Assembly (NCBI GenBank): GCA_910589015.1
Contig: CAJUSA010000012.1
Location: 1-64,000, forward strand
Direction of reading: 5' to 3'
DNA from: an uncultured Christensenellaceae bacterium
Lineage (GTDB): Bacteria > Bacillota > Clostridia > Christensenellales > Borkfalkiaceae
DNA: 64,000 nucleotides
This document shows, piece by piece, positions 16,290 to 24,492 of the stretch. The notes beneath the pieces were generated by a model, which ran no database searches, had not been told where the DNA came from, and saw nothing but the letters and a program-made list of their open reading frames with translations. Numbering within the stretch: position 1 is the stretch's first letter; each line of letters begins with the position of its first letter. Made by a program: the position numbers and the translations under genes.

Positions 16290-17347
16290 AAGATTTTTTA
16301 AGCGAACGCGCGCGGGGGATCGCCCCGTATACGGCGGGCGAACAGCCTGCCGACAGGCGTTATATCAAACTCAATACGAATGAAAATCCCTACCCGCCTT
16401 CCCCCGAGGCGGTCGCGGCGTTGCGCGGTTTCGGGGCGGAAACGCTCAACCGCTATCCGCAGCCGTGTTCCGACCGTCTGCGCCAAGTCATCGCGCAGGC
16501 AGAGGGCGTCGCGCCCGAAAACGTGTTCTGCTCGAACGGATCCGACGAAACGCTGTTTTTAAGTTTTGCGGCGTTTTTCGATCGCAACGCGCCCGTGTGC
16601 TATGCTGATATCACCTACTCGTTTTATGCCGTTTACGCCGCGTTTTTCGGCATCGAGAGCGCGGTGGTTCCGCTGAATAAAGATTATAAAATCGACCTTG
16701 CCGCCATGGCGAACACGCCTTGCAAGGGCTATTACATCGCCAACCCTAACGCGCCGACGGGCGTCGGGATCCCTCGCGCCGAGATGGAAGAGTTTATAAA
16801 ATCGGTGCCCGACCGACTCGTGATCGCCGACGAGGCGTATATGGATTTCTACGGCGAGAGCTTATCAGGCGCCGTCTTGAAGTATGAAAACCTGCTCGTC
16901 GTCAAAACTTTTTCAAAGAGTTATTCGTTGGCGGGGATCCGTTGCGGCTACGCGCTCGGCAGTCGTGCGCTGATCGAGGGCTTGACCCGCGTGAAGGACT
17001 GCATGAATTCCTACCCCGTCGACAGCGTTTGCGCGGCGGTGTGCGCGGCGGCGGTTGCCGATCGGGCGTATCGGGACAAGACGGCGCGGCTTGTGTGCGA
17101 CGAGCGCGAACGCCTGCGCGAAGAGCTGTTACGGCTGGGATTTACCGTACCGCAGAGCGGCGCAAATTTCCTGTTCGCGGGCAAAGGGAAAATCGCGGGC
17201 GGCGCGCTGTATGCCCGTCTGAAAGAGAAGGGCGTGCTCGTGCGCCATTGGGATACGCCCGCGCTAAGCGAATTCTGCCGCATTACGGTGGGCACGCGCG
17301 AAGAGAACGATATTTTATTGAAATCGATTAAAACCATACTCGGTTAG
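16286..17347 (+). CDS. hisC: histidinol-phosphate aminotransferase
   Basis: A 353-residue fold-type I PLP aminotransferase. Landmarks are LNTNENPYPPSPE at the N-terminus, NPNAPTG, ADEAYMDF and the PLP lysine in KTFSKSYSLAGIRCGYALG. It catalyses histidinol phosphate to imidazole acetol phosphate, though close relatives act on other amino acids such as threonine phosphate or aromatic residues. No other his gene is nearby. The start is the ATGA overlap with the exporter; an upstream in-frame extension lies inside that gene. Confidence 0.88.
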   Translation: MKDFLSERARGIAPYTAGEQPADRRYIKLNTNENPYPPSPEAVAALRGFGAETLNRYPQPCSDRLRQVIAQAEGVAPENVFCSNGSDETLFLSFAAFFDRNAPVCYADITYSFYAVYAAFFGIESAVVPLNKDYKIDLAAMANTPCKGYYIANPNAPTGVGIPRAEMEEFIKSVPDRLVIADEAYMDFYGESLSGAVLKYENLLVVKTFSKSYSLAGIRCGYALGSRALIEGLTRVKDCMNSYPVDSVCAAVCAAAVADRAYRDKTARLVCDERERLREELLRLGFTVPQSGANFLFAGKGKIAGGALYARLKEKGVLVRHWDTPALSEFCRITVGTREENDILLKSIKTILG

Positions 17348-17355
17348 AGGTGTGT

Positions 17356-18411
17356 ATGCAATTTGCCGAAAGCACCGTACGAAAGAAGAACGAGGAAGAG
17401 GAGTACGGAAGAGGCGGATTGCAATTTATGGCGGCGCAAGAGGGCGCGCGGCAATTTTTAAGCGGTTGCGGCGCGGGAAAAATCCTCGTCGTTTCCGACA
17501 GCGACTCGTATAAAACGCTGTCGCAGACGGCGCTGTCGCCCAAAGCCCTGTCGCTTGTATACGACGGCGACGCGCTCGCGCTTTTTTCCATGCCCGACGG
17601 CGTGGGCAGCGTGCTTGCCGCGGGCGGCGAGGACGTGTTGCGCGCGGCGCGGTATTTTGCGGGCGTGCGGCGCGTGCCCTGTGCGGTGTTTCCTTCTTCG
17701 GGAACGCTTTTCGGGGCGTTCGAAGAGCACGGCGAGGTCACGCTCTGTTCGGAAAAACGCACTGTTCCGTTGGCGGCGGCACAAATATATTTCGATAAAA
17801 AGGGCAGTTATTCGCTCAGCGAGGCGTACGCGCAGGTGTTTCTCACGGCGTTGGCGCGGTTCGAGGCGCAAACGCTTGCGGAATTCGGGGTGCGTGCAAA
17901 GGCGCAGTATCCCAAAATAAAGCTGGGAACGGGCTATCCCGACCAAGCCGAGTTGATCGCGCAGAACGCCGCTCTGCGGCGCGAGGAACGTGACGGCGCC
18001 CCCGTGGGGGAAGGACGTATTCTTGCCCGTCTGCACGCCGCCGACGGCAACAAGCGCCCCGTTTACCGCGCGTTTACCGAGCTTATTGCGCTCTACTATG
18101 CCTTTTTCAAGTGCGGGAAACCGCGTAAATATTTTATTTGCGATTACGCGGCGCGCGCCAAATCGGCGGGAACGCCTTATTGCGCGACCGTGGTGCCCAC
18201 GCCGCAGGAATATGCGGTCCGATCGCTCGCGCTCGAAAAAATACGCTCGCAAAAACTCTTCGAACTCAAAGAAATTTTGCAATGCTGGCAGCAGGGGCCG
18301 TTTTTTCTGAAACAGGCGGCAAGTCTGCTCGACCTCAAACGGTTAAAATTTCTGCCCGAGCACGGCGGCGGATTGAGCGCGATCATTCGTGATTTCGGCT
18401 TGTTAGGATAG
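17356..18411 (+). CDS. degenerate glycerol-1-phosphate dehydrogenase-like protein (iron-ADH/DHQ-synthase fold)
   Basis: A 351-residue protein. The N-terminal half matches the NAD-binding part of the EgsA/AraM and iron-alcohol dehydrogenase fold: KILVVSDSDSY, GVGSVLAAGGEDVLRAARYFA and then RRVPCAVFPSSGTLFGAF. The Asp and His metal ligands expected in the C-terminal half are not seen, so it may be inactive or have a new role. I chose the ATG at 17356, six bases after AGAGG; a GTG at 17350 is the alternative. It precedes the sigma operon by 75 bp and may be part of it. Confidence 0.6.
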   Translation: MQFAESTVRKKNEEEEYGRGGLQFMAAQEGARQFLSGCGAGKILVVSDSDSYKTLSQTALSPKALSLVYDGDALALFSMPDGVGSVLAAGGEDVLRAARYFAGVRRVPCAVFPSSGTLFGAFEEHGEVTLCSEKRTVPLAAAQIYFDKKGSYSLSEAYAQVFLTALARFEAQTLAEFGVRAKAQYPKIKLGTGYPDQAELIAQNAALRREERDGAPVGEGRILARLHAADGNKRPVYRAFTELIALYYAFFKCGKPRKYFICDYAARAKSAGTPYCATVVPTPQEYAVRSLALEKIRSQKLFELKEILQCWQQGPFFLKQAASLLDLKRLKFLPEHGGGLSAIIRDFGLLG

Positions 18412-18486
18412 AATTTTTGCGTAAACGCGTTTGAAAAGGGTGCGTTTTGTGTTACATATAAGAGAAGAGCTGCCGCAGGAGGAATT

Positions 18487-18786
18487 ATGCAGGAAGTACA
18501 GATCATCGAAGAACAGCCGTGCCTTCGCGTTGCGTTGAGCGGGGACATCGGTTCGGAAAACGCCGACGAATTTTACGCCGCCGTCATGAACGCCTATCAC
18601 GGCGGGGACGTTGTGTTCGAATGCGCAGGGTTGGAATTTATCGATTCCACCACGCTCGGCACGTTCGTAAAAATTCTCAAACAGGTCAAAACGGGCGGCG
18701 GCGCGCTGCGCCTTACGGCGCTCAGTGCACGGCTCAAAAAACTGTTCGTCATCTGCGCGCTCGATAAGATTATGGAGATTGCCTGA
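18487..18786 (+). CDS. STAS-domain anti-sigma factor antagonist (SpoIIAA/RsbV type)
   Basis: A 99-residue single STAS domain. The phosphorylatable serine lies in FIDSTTLGTF (D53-S54), the hallmark of SpoIIAA and RsbV. In these systems the unphosphorylated antagonist binds the anti-sigma kinase and frees the sigma factor. AGGAGG precedes the ATG. The stop overlaps the next start by one base, so all four genes of this cluster are translationally coupled. Confidence 0.92.
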   Translation: MQEVQIIEEQPCLRVALSGDIGSENADEFYAAVMNAYHGGDVVFECAGLEFIDSTTLGTFVKILKQVKTGGGALRLTALSARLKKLFVICALDKIMEIA

Positions 18787-19151
18787 TGAAAGCCTTTTTA
18801 TCGCTCGAATTGCAGTTGAAAAACGAGCTGATGACCACCGTGCGGCTTGCCGTGGGCGGTGCGGCGTCGGCTGCGGGGCTTTCTTACGACGACGGCGAGG
18901 ACTGCAAGGTCTGTGTGACCGAAAGTCTGTTGTTGCTTTCCCGCCGCGGGTTTAAGAGCGCGAAACTCTCTTTTTCCGAGGATAACGGGCTGGGCGTTTG
19001 CGTCGAGGGGATTTCGAAGGAAGGCGAAGAACATACCGAGGGCGACGAAATTTCCGTCGCGCTTTTGAACGCGCTCGCAAGCGGCGTCGTGTTGGAACGG
19101 AAGGGCGGATCCGTCAATAAAATTACGTTCCGTTTTGTAGCGGAAAAATGA
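18786..19151 (+). CDS. degenerate GHKL (RsbW/SpoIIAB-like) protein, probably ATP-binding-dead
   Basis: A 121-residue protein placed where spoIIAB sits in spoIIA operons and of matching size. The helix DDGEDCKVCVTESLLLLSRR aligns with the N-box helix of RsbW, but the ATP/Mg-binding asparagine of ExxxN is replaced (E-S-L-L-L), and no glycine-rich lid follows. It may bind the STAS protein or the sigma factor without kinase activity. The assignment rests on position plus weak similarity, so it is tentative. Confidence 0.6.
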   Translation: MKAFLSLELQLKNELMTTVRLAVGGAASAAGLSYDDGEDCKVCVTESLLLLSRRGFKSAKLSFSEDNGLGVCVEGISKEGEEHTEGDEISVALLNALASGVVLERKGGSVNKITFRFVAEK

Positions 19152-19873
19152 ACGAGCGCGAATTATTTGCAGAATACAGGCGGACGCACGACGTTGCCCT
19201 GCGCAACAAAATCGTCGAACAATATCTGTACATAGCCGCCGTGCTCGCGAAAAAGTTCGTGGGGCGCGGCGTGGAATACGACGATCTATATCAGGTCGCC
19301 TCGCTTGCGCTCATCAAGGGCGTCGAACGGTTCGACGAAACGCTCGGGTTGCAGTTTTCCACTTATATCACGCCGACGATCACGGGCGAAATCAAGAATT
19401 ATTTCCGCGACCACTCGCGCCTTGTGCATCTTCCGCGCAAAGTTTCGGAACTGCGCGTGGGGATCCGCTCGGCGAGCGAAGAATTTTTTTCGGCGCACGG
19501 CAGAAAGCCCACTGCAAAGGAACTTGCCGCCGCTCTGAACGTGAGTGAGGAAGAGATTTTGCGCTGTGCCGAGGCGGGCGGCGTGATCTCGCTCGATAAG
19601 CCCGCGGAAAACGGCGAGAGCGGATCCATGAGCTTTCACGAGGTTCTGCCCGCGCAGGACAATTTTTTCGAGGATTTCGAAAACCGCGACGCGGTGCACT
19701 CCGCCGTCGCCTCGCTTTTAGAGGACGAGCGCAAAATCGTGGAATACCGTTTCGGGCAGGAACTTTCGCAGGTAGAAACGGCGAAACGCATGGGTGTATC
19801 GCAAATGCACGTTTCGCGTTTAGAACGTAAAATTTTGCAGAAACTGAGAGAGAGATTGGCGGCGGAAGAATGA
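19148..19873 (+). CDS. RNA polymerase sigma factor, SigB/SigF/SigG family
   Basis: A 241-residue sigma-70 group 3 factor. Region 2 contains the core-binding YDDLYQVASLALIKGVERFD and the -10 recognition segment FSTYITPTITGEIKNYFRDH, region 3 follows (LPRKVSELRVGI), and region 4 has the helix-turn-helix LSQVETAKRMGVSQMHVSRL. Whether it is the forespore SigF or a general stress SigB cannot be decided from sequence alone. It overlaps both neighbours by 4 bp within a partner-switching operon. Confidence 0.93.
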   Translation: MNERELFAEYRRTHDVALRNKIVEQYLYIAAVLAKKFVGRGVEYDDLYQVASLALIKGVERFDETLGLQFSTYITPTITGEIKNYFRDHSRLVHLPRKVSELRVGIRSASEEFFSAHGRKPTAKELAAALNVSEEEILRCAEAGGVISLDKPAENGESGSMSFHEVLPAQDNFFEDFENRDAVHSAVASLLEDERKIVEYRFGQELSQVETAKRMGVSQMHVSRLERKILQKLRERLAAEE

Positions 19874-20241
19874 TATTCGAGATCGACGGATACAACGCGC
19901 TCAGGTCTGCGCTGCATAAAATGTGCCTGTCGTTGCGGGAAGAACGCTTGTCGGAAGGCGTTGTGTTTAATTGCAAGCTCGTCGCCGATGAACTGCTTTC
20001 CAACGCGTTGCAATACGGCGGCGGCAGCGCGGTGTTCGCCTTCGAACGGCGCGGCGATCTTGTGCGCATCGTCGTGAAGAGCGCGAACGACTTTCAGCCC
20101 CCCGAAAGAAGCGCGTGTTCGCCCGTATACGACGAACGCGGCAGAGGATTGTTTCTTGTCGACGCCGTGAGCGAAACCCGTTTTTACAGCAAGGAAGAGG
20201 GCGTCAGCGTCACCGTGCGCATTACGTCCGATCTTTTATAA
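19870..20241 (+). CDS. GHKL anti-sigma factor / serine kinase (RsbW-like)
   Basis: A 123-residue HATPase_c protein. The N-box is intact (CKLVADELLSNALQYGG, with E and N in ExxxN) and the lid carries DERGRGLFLVDAVSE. It is therefore the more plausible kinase that binds the sigma factor and phosphorylates the STAS protein. Its position after the sigma gene is unusual, because in spoIIA and sigB operons the kinase gene lies before sigma. It ends the operon ahead of a strong terminator. Confidence 0.85.
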   Translation: MIFEIDGYNALRSALHKMCLSLREERLSEGVVFNCKLVADELLSNALQYGGGSAVFAFERRGDLVRIVVKSANDFQPPERSACSPVYDERGRGLFLVDAVSETRFYSKEEGVSVTVRITSDLL

Positions 20242-20277
20242 AGAATCCCCGAAATGGAAAGATTTTCGTGAAGAAAC

Positions 20278-20318
20278 AGCCCGCTAACTTCGTGTGTGAA
20301 GTATAGCGGGCTTTATTT
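20278..20318 (+). terminator. intrinsic terminator of the sigma operon
   Basis: AGCCCGCTA at 20279-20287 pairs with TAGCGGGCT at 20304-20312, with an inner ACTTC/GAAGT stem and a downstream T run. Confidence 0.9.
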
Positions 20319-20348
20319 TTCAATTTGAAATTTAACGTTTCCTTACGT

Positions 20349-20438
20349 CATGTTGAACGAAGACATATGCCGTAGCCGAAACATCTCACAATTTTAGATT
20401 CTTCGGCACGACGCAAGGACGCGTCGGCTCAGAAAGAC
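20349..20438. repeat. dispersed inverted hairpin element, site B
   Basis: Left half: stem ATGTT/AACAT (20350-20384) around an expanded core. Right half: stem ATTCT with AGAAA around a long core complement ending CTC (about 20397-20435). The outer GTCA/AAAGAC ends are degenerate. Confidence 0.65.
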
Positions 20439-20497
20439 GGTTCGGGAACGGCGGGGTGACGTGACGCGGTATAACGTTAAATTCCTGTTTATTGCAA

Positions 20498-20555
20498 TCA
20501 CGGTATAGTAAAATCAGGTTTCATTTTCACGGTATAGCAAAATCACGTTTCATTT
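20498..20555. repeat. two tandem 29-bp repeats
   Basis: The units at 20498-20526 and 20527-20555 begin TCACGGTATAG and end GTTTCATTT, with two mismatches. A weaker third version lies at about 20460-20492. They abut the 3' end of the HxlR gene. Confidence 0.75.
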
Positions 20556-20878
20556 TATACGGTCGTTTTATAATCTTCGCCCCACGTCCGCATTGCGTCG
20601 AGAATGGGGCGCAGAGTCGCGCCGAGCGGGCTGAGCGAGTATTCCACGCGCGGCGGCACTTCCGCAAATACTTCGCGTTCCACAAGGCGGTCGCTTTCGA
20701 GCGCGCGCAGGTTGTCGGTCAATACCTTTTTGCTGATTCCGGGAATGGTCTTGTAAAAATCGGTAAAACGTTGCGTGCCGCGCAAAAGGTTGCGTATGAT
20801 GAGTAGCTTCCATTTGTTTCCGATGAGTTGTACGGTCGTCGCTACGGGGCATTCAGGCAATTCTTCTTTGGTCAGCAT
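20555..20878 (-). CDS. HxlR-family winged-helix regulator
   Basis: A 107-residue transcription factor. ECPVATTVQLIGNKWKLLII is the HxlR start with the conserved cysteine, and GISKKVLTDNLRALESDRLV is the recognition helix region. HxlR proteins respond to redox or electrophile stress and often control the gene next door. The adjacent cupin gene is divergent, separated by about 170 bp. The minus-strand RBS is AAGGCGGAA. Confidence 0.93.
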   Translation of the reverse strand: MLTKEELPECPVATTVQLIGNKWKLLIIRNLLRGTQRFTDFYKTIPGISKKVLTDNLRALESDRLVEREVFAEVPPRVEYSLSPLGATLRPILDAMRTWGEDYKTTV

Positions 20879-21049
20879 GATCGTTCCGCCTTTTTTGTTT
20901 TATCATAACATATCCGCTGCAAAATGTCAATGGTTCAAAAAAGAAACAAGGTTACAAATTTATGATCGGGTAATAAAAAAGTAACGTTCTTGTATTCTCT
21001 TTTCGGTGGTGCTATACTGTGAGCATCAAAATCAATTCGGAGGATGTTT

Positions 21050-21400
21050 ATGGCAAATTACACAAAGGTAAGCGTAAAGGCAGAGGGGCGTGCGGAACTG
21101 CACGATAAGCTCGGCTTGACGGGGGCGGAAGTCAGCGTAAACAGTCTGCCCGCGGGAGCTAACGTACCGTTCGTGCATTCCCACAAAGAGAACGAAGAAA
21201 TTTATGCCGTTCTGGCGGGGAAGGGTACGGCGGTGATTGACGGCGACGGCGTTGCGCTTTCGGCGGGCGACTGGGTACGCATTGCGCCTGCGGCAAAAAG
21301 ACAGTTCTTCGCCGCGCCCGACGAGGGGATAACCTATTTGTGCATTCAGGTGAAAGAAGGTTCGCTCGGGGGCTATACAATGAGCGACGCCGTGTTGTAA
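21050..21400 (+). CDS. cupin-domain protein
   Basis: A 116-residue single cupin barrel. The first motif is PFVHSHKENEEIYAVLAGKG, with two His and Glu as metal ligands; the second is weaker (AGDWVRIAPAAKRQF, His replaced by Lys/Arg). Members bind small ligands or act as isomerases and dioxygenases. I start at ATG 21050, 6 nt after GGAGG; the ATG at 21044 overlaps that RBS. Divergent from HxlR, which probably controls it. Confidence 0.9.
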   Translation: MANYTKVSVKAEGRAELHDKLGLTGAEVSVNSLPAGANVPFVHSHKENEEIYAVLAGKGTAVIDGDGVALSAGDWVRIAPAAKRQFFAAPDEGITYLCIQVKEGSLGGYTMSDAVL

Positions 21401-21415
21401 TGCAATACGGTAACA

Positions 21416-21449
21416 AAAACCGCCTTAGCGTTTGCTAAGGCGGTTTTTC
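21416..21449. terminator. bidirectional terminator between convergent genes
   Basis: AAAAACCGCCTTAGC pairs with GCTAAGGCGGTTTTT, with A run and T run on both sides, serving the cupin and the minus-strand membrane protein. Confidence 0.9.
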
Positions 21450-21458
21450 CTGTTTTGC

Positions 21459-23201
21459 TTACTTCTGCGCTCTGACTGCGCTCACATATTGGTTGAGCTT
21501 TTCGAGCAGTTCTGCCGAGATATAGTTGCGGAATCTGCCGAGGTAGATGAATACTTTGTTGAAGAATTCGTCGTTGTCGCCGCCGATCACATAGACGGGC
21601 AGGTAGTTCTGCATGCCGTATTTGTTCGAGATAAAGAGATCGCCGAATTCCGAAACTTCCTGCGAGGTGAGCTTGCTGAGGAAGGGATCGTAGTGCCCCG
21701 CCATATAAGGTGAAACGTGATCGTCCTCGATCTGCATCTGCTGCATGTTGTTCTTCTTGTAGCGGGTGAAGATAGGGGGGAATGCCTGCGCGTTGGACGT
21801 ATCTCTTGTGCGTTGTTCGTAGGGCGAAGGGGGATTGCTTGCTTCTTCGCGCGCGATCGCTTCCATACGGCGTTCGAATTCGGTTTTCTCGCGCGGTTTC
21901 TGTTCGGGCTGAGGGGGTGCCTGCACGATGATGTTGGGCTGATAGATGGGCGCAGGCGCGGGTTCGCTCTTCGGCTCTTCCTTGGGCTGAGGGGCGGGCG
22001 CAGGCGCGGGTGCCGGTGCGGGCGCGGGACGGTGTTCTTTGATATATCTGTGGATCTCGTCGTCGACGATTTCGTCAACCACGTCTTCATCGCTGTATTC
22101 GAACGCGTCCGATTCAAACGCCGCGGTTTCCGCAGCCGCTTTCTTCGCGGCTTTCTTGCGCTTATTCTCGCCGATCAGAAGGAATACCGAGAACAGTGCG
22201 GCAAGAAGGGGCGCCGCAAGCATAACAATCGTGAAAATGATATCTTTTGCGAACACACCGCCTTTATAAGCGGGGGTGACGAGCAGGGCGACGATAACGA
22301 GGATCGCCGCAATCAGCATTAACGCATAGCGGACGATGTCGAAGAGGAAACCGCGTTTTCCGTTCAGGCGGGAAACGCCGCAAAGCAGGTTGAAACCGAT
22401 CAGCCCCAGAAGCGCGCTGACGGCGATCACGAGGAAGGTGATTCCTGCCGCTCTGTCGTAAATGCCGAGCCCTTCGGGCGCGGCGCCGATGAGCGCGGCG
22501 GTCTGCGTGCCGGGGTAGACAAGCGCGACGAGCGTTGCAAGCGTGAGCAGGACGTTGAGAACGTTCATGAAGCCCGTGCCCTTATTGCGGATAAGCGCGG
22601 CAAAGAGCATAAAGAGGAAGGTGAGCCCTGCTACCGCCGCCGTTGCAAAGTCGAACATCGGGTCGGTAGGCGTGCCCGCGAGCGAACAGCTTGCCACAAA
22701 GTTCAAAAGGAATAGTCCGCCGTAAGAAAGCAGGATCAGAATTCCGCTACCCGTTGCACATTTTTTCGCCGACTTGCCCGAAACGAGCGAGGCGATCATA
22801 AAAACGGTCGACAAAATGACCGTTAAGGCAAGCAGGAACACGAATACGACCAGGGCGACGGACGCAATCAGCTCGAACCAGGAACGCGAACCCTGCACGA
22901 CGCCGTCGCCGAATAATCCGAAATTGTTCAGGTTGGGCGCTTTGAGCCAGTTGAGCAGCGTCATGACAATGCCGCCGACCGTTCCGATCAGCGAACCTTT
23001 AAGGAAACTGCCCGAATTCGCGATGACGTCCGGCTCGAAAAGCCAGCCGTGCGAGAACAGGTAGCCGAGATTACCGGGCAGTTTCACGTTGGAAAGCAAT
23101 CCGAGGAACAGCCCGCCGACGGCAAGCAAAAAGAACACGATTGCAAGGAAACGGTATCCGCCCGCCTTCACCGAGGACGAGGTTTTCGACTTATTCTTCA
23201 T
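21459..23201 (-). CDS. large polytopic membrane protein with proline-rich cytoplasmic tail
   Basis: A 580-residue protein. About ten hydrophobic segments fill residues 15-365. The tail is acidic, then a Pro-Ala repeat (PAPAPAPAPAPQPKEEP), then about 130 residues with conserved-looking SPYMAGHYDPFLSKLTSQEVSEFGDLF and DNDEFFNKVFIYLGRFRNYIS. The Pro-Ala stretch probably spaces a terminal interaction domain from the membrane. I recognise no transporter motif. It has its own promoter and a clear RBS (GGAG) and is monocistronic. Confidence 0.75.
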   Translation of the reverse strand: MKNKSKTSSSVKAGGYRFLAIVFFLLAVGGLFLGLLSNVKLPGNLGYLFSHGWLFEPDVIANSGSFLKGSLIGTVGGIVMTLLNWLKAPNLNNFGLFGDGVVQGSRSWFELIASVALVVFVFLLALTVILSTVFMIASLVSGKSAKKCATGSGILILLSYGGLFLLNFVASCSLAGTPTDPMFDFATAAVAGLTFLFMLFAALIRNKGTGFMNVLNVLLTLATLVALVYPGTQTAALIGAAPEGLGIYDRAAGITFLVIAVSALLGLIGFNLLCGVSRLNGKRGFLFDIVRYALMLIAAILVIVALLVTPAYKGGVFAKDIIFTIVMLAAPLLAALFSVFLLIGENKRKKAAKKAAAETAAFESDAFEYSDEDVVDEIVDDEIHRYIKEHRPAPAPAPAPAPAPQPKEEPKSEPAPAPIYQPNIIVQAPPQPEQKPREKTEFERRMEAIAREEASNPPSPYEQRTRDTSNAQAFPPIFTRYKKNNMQQMQIEDDHVSPYMAGHYDPFLSKLTSQEVSEFGDLFISNKYGMQNYLPVYVIGGDNDEFFNKVFIYLGRFRNYISAELLEKLNQYVSAVRAQK

Positions 23202-23289
23202 AATACCAAACTCCGTTCATTATGTATTGAAATTTTATGTTTATACGCCGCTAAGCCATACCATGCCTAATTATCAGCGTAACGCTAAC

Positions 23290-23318
23290 ATTATAGCACG
23301 CGCGCAAATTCATGTCAA
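23290..23318 (-). promoter_or_regulatory. sigma-A promoter of the large membrane protein gene
   Basis: On the minus strand TTGACA (23313-23318) and TATAAT (23290-23295) are separated by 17 bp with an extended TGC. The stretch 23202-23516 holds this and the divergent promoter below and nothing else I can see. Confidence 0.75.
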
Positions 23319-23450
23319 CACCATTTGAGAAAAATTTTTTCAAAAGCAAAATTTTATACAGTTTGTCCGAAAAAGCGGCGTAAAAACGCCGAAATACGCA
23401 TAAAGTAAGTTTCGGTATGTGAAAATCCGCGTAAAAAATTCCCGTTTTTC

Positions 23451-23479
23451 TTGATATTTTGCGCTTCCCGTGTTATAAT
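23451..23479 (+). promoter_or_regulatory. sigma-A promoter of the CdaR-type regulator
   Basis: TTGATA at 23451-23456 and TATAAT at 23474-23479, spacer 17 bp. It lies within the longer open frame, so it also argues for the start at 23517. Confidence 0.75.
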
Positions 23480-23516
23480 TATGCCTAAGGCTGAGAAAAG
23501 AACGGGGTGTGAAATT

Positions 23517-24458
23517 ATGGACGCATTGTCCGAAACGCAGTGGATCGAGAAAAAACTGAGCGAAAAAACGGGGTGCGACGTTTCCCTGCGCCCGTGCGGC
23601 GGCGGGGAAGACGCCCTTTTGTGGGGCGGCAATCCGTACATGGTGTACTTCGACGGCGAAAAAGCCGGAAAAAGGGAATGCGCGTTGGTGCAATATATCC
23701 TTTCGAGCCTCGAAGAAGGCGCCCCGCAGGAAAAAAACGAAAGTCTGAAAAATATTCTGCTCGGCGAAAGCCCTCTGGCGATATTCCGCTTTATGACGCG
23801 CTACCGTATCCCCGAAGGCGCATGCTACGCCCTCGATATCGTGCCCGAAAAGCGCACGGAAGACGCGGGCGCGCATATCGAACGCTGTTTAGAAGGTTCG
23901 CGCGATATGATGGCGGTGATGGACGGAAAACGCATCTGCGTCGTCAAATTCTGCGCGGGCGAGCAGTCGCCCTATGAATTCGGCACCTTTTTAAGCCAGT
24001 CGCTCTATGAAGAATTGGGCGTGCGCGCGCGTGTGGGCATCGGTTGCGAGGAAAAATCATTCACGGGCATCGCCCGTTCCTACCAGCAGGCGGCGACGGC
24101 GGTGCGCATGAGCGGCAACTTCCGTTCGAAGGGCGACGTACATTTATATCGGGAATTTCTGCTCGTGCGGATGATCGAAGAGGTGCCCAAAGCGCGGCTG
24201 GCGGAATATTTTTCGCAGTTCGACGTGCAGGGCGCGGAAGATTTGTTTGACGACGAAGAATTGCTCGATACCGCCGAACAGTTCCTCGAATGCAACCTCA
24301 ACGCGTCGGAAACCAGCCGCAATCTGTTCATGCACCGCAACACGCTGATGTACCGCCTCGATAAAATCGAGAGCGCGACGGGGCTGAATATCCGCAATTT
24401 TTCGGACGCGGTGACCTTCCGCATCGTATCGATCATCTATAAATTGCTCAATTTATAA
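23517..24458 (+). CDS. PucR/CdaR-type helix-turn-helix regulator
   Basis: A 313-residue regulator. The last 60 residues are the PucR C-terminal helix-turn-helix (LECNLNASETSRNLFMHRNT then LMYRLDKIESATGLNIRNF), and the middle (IGCEEKSFTGIARSYQQAATAV) is the GGDEF-like domain that usually precedes it. Such proteins activate sugar-acid or purine use genes. The N-terminal 130 residues are not a recognised sensor. The S41 protease follows by 34 bp and may be its target or simply share its transcript. Confidence 0.88.
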   Translation: MDALSETQWIEKKLSEKTGCDVSLRPCGGGEDALLWGGNPYMVYFDGEKAGKRECALVQYILSSLEEGAPQEKNESLKNILLGESPLAIFRFMTRYRIPEGACYALDIVPEKRTEDAGAHIERCLEGSRDMMAVMDGKRICVVKFCAGEQSPYEFGTFLSQSLYEELGVRARVGIGCEEKSFTGIARSYQQAATAVRMSGNFRSKGDVHLYREFLLVRMIEEVPKARLAEYFSQFDVQGAEDLFDDEELLDTAEQFLECNLNASETSRNLFMHRNTLMYRLDKIESATGLNIRNFSDAVTFRIVSIIYKLLNL

Positions 24459-24492
24459 AATACTCACGGCGATTTGCCGTGCGGAGGATAGT

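Noticed and set aside
20498..20555. Paired 29-bp repeats considered as a CRISPR fragment or att sites
   Set aside because: Two head-to-tail copies without spacers, no integrase or phage genes near; simple duplication is enough.
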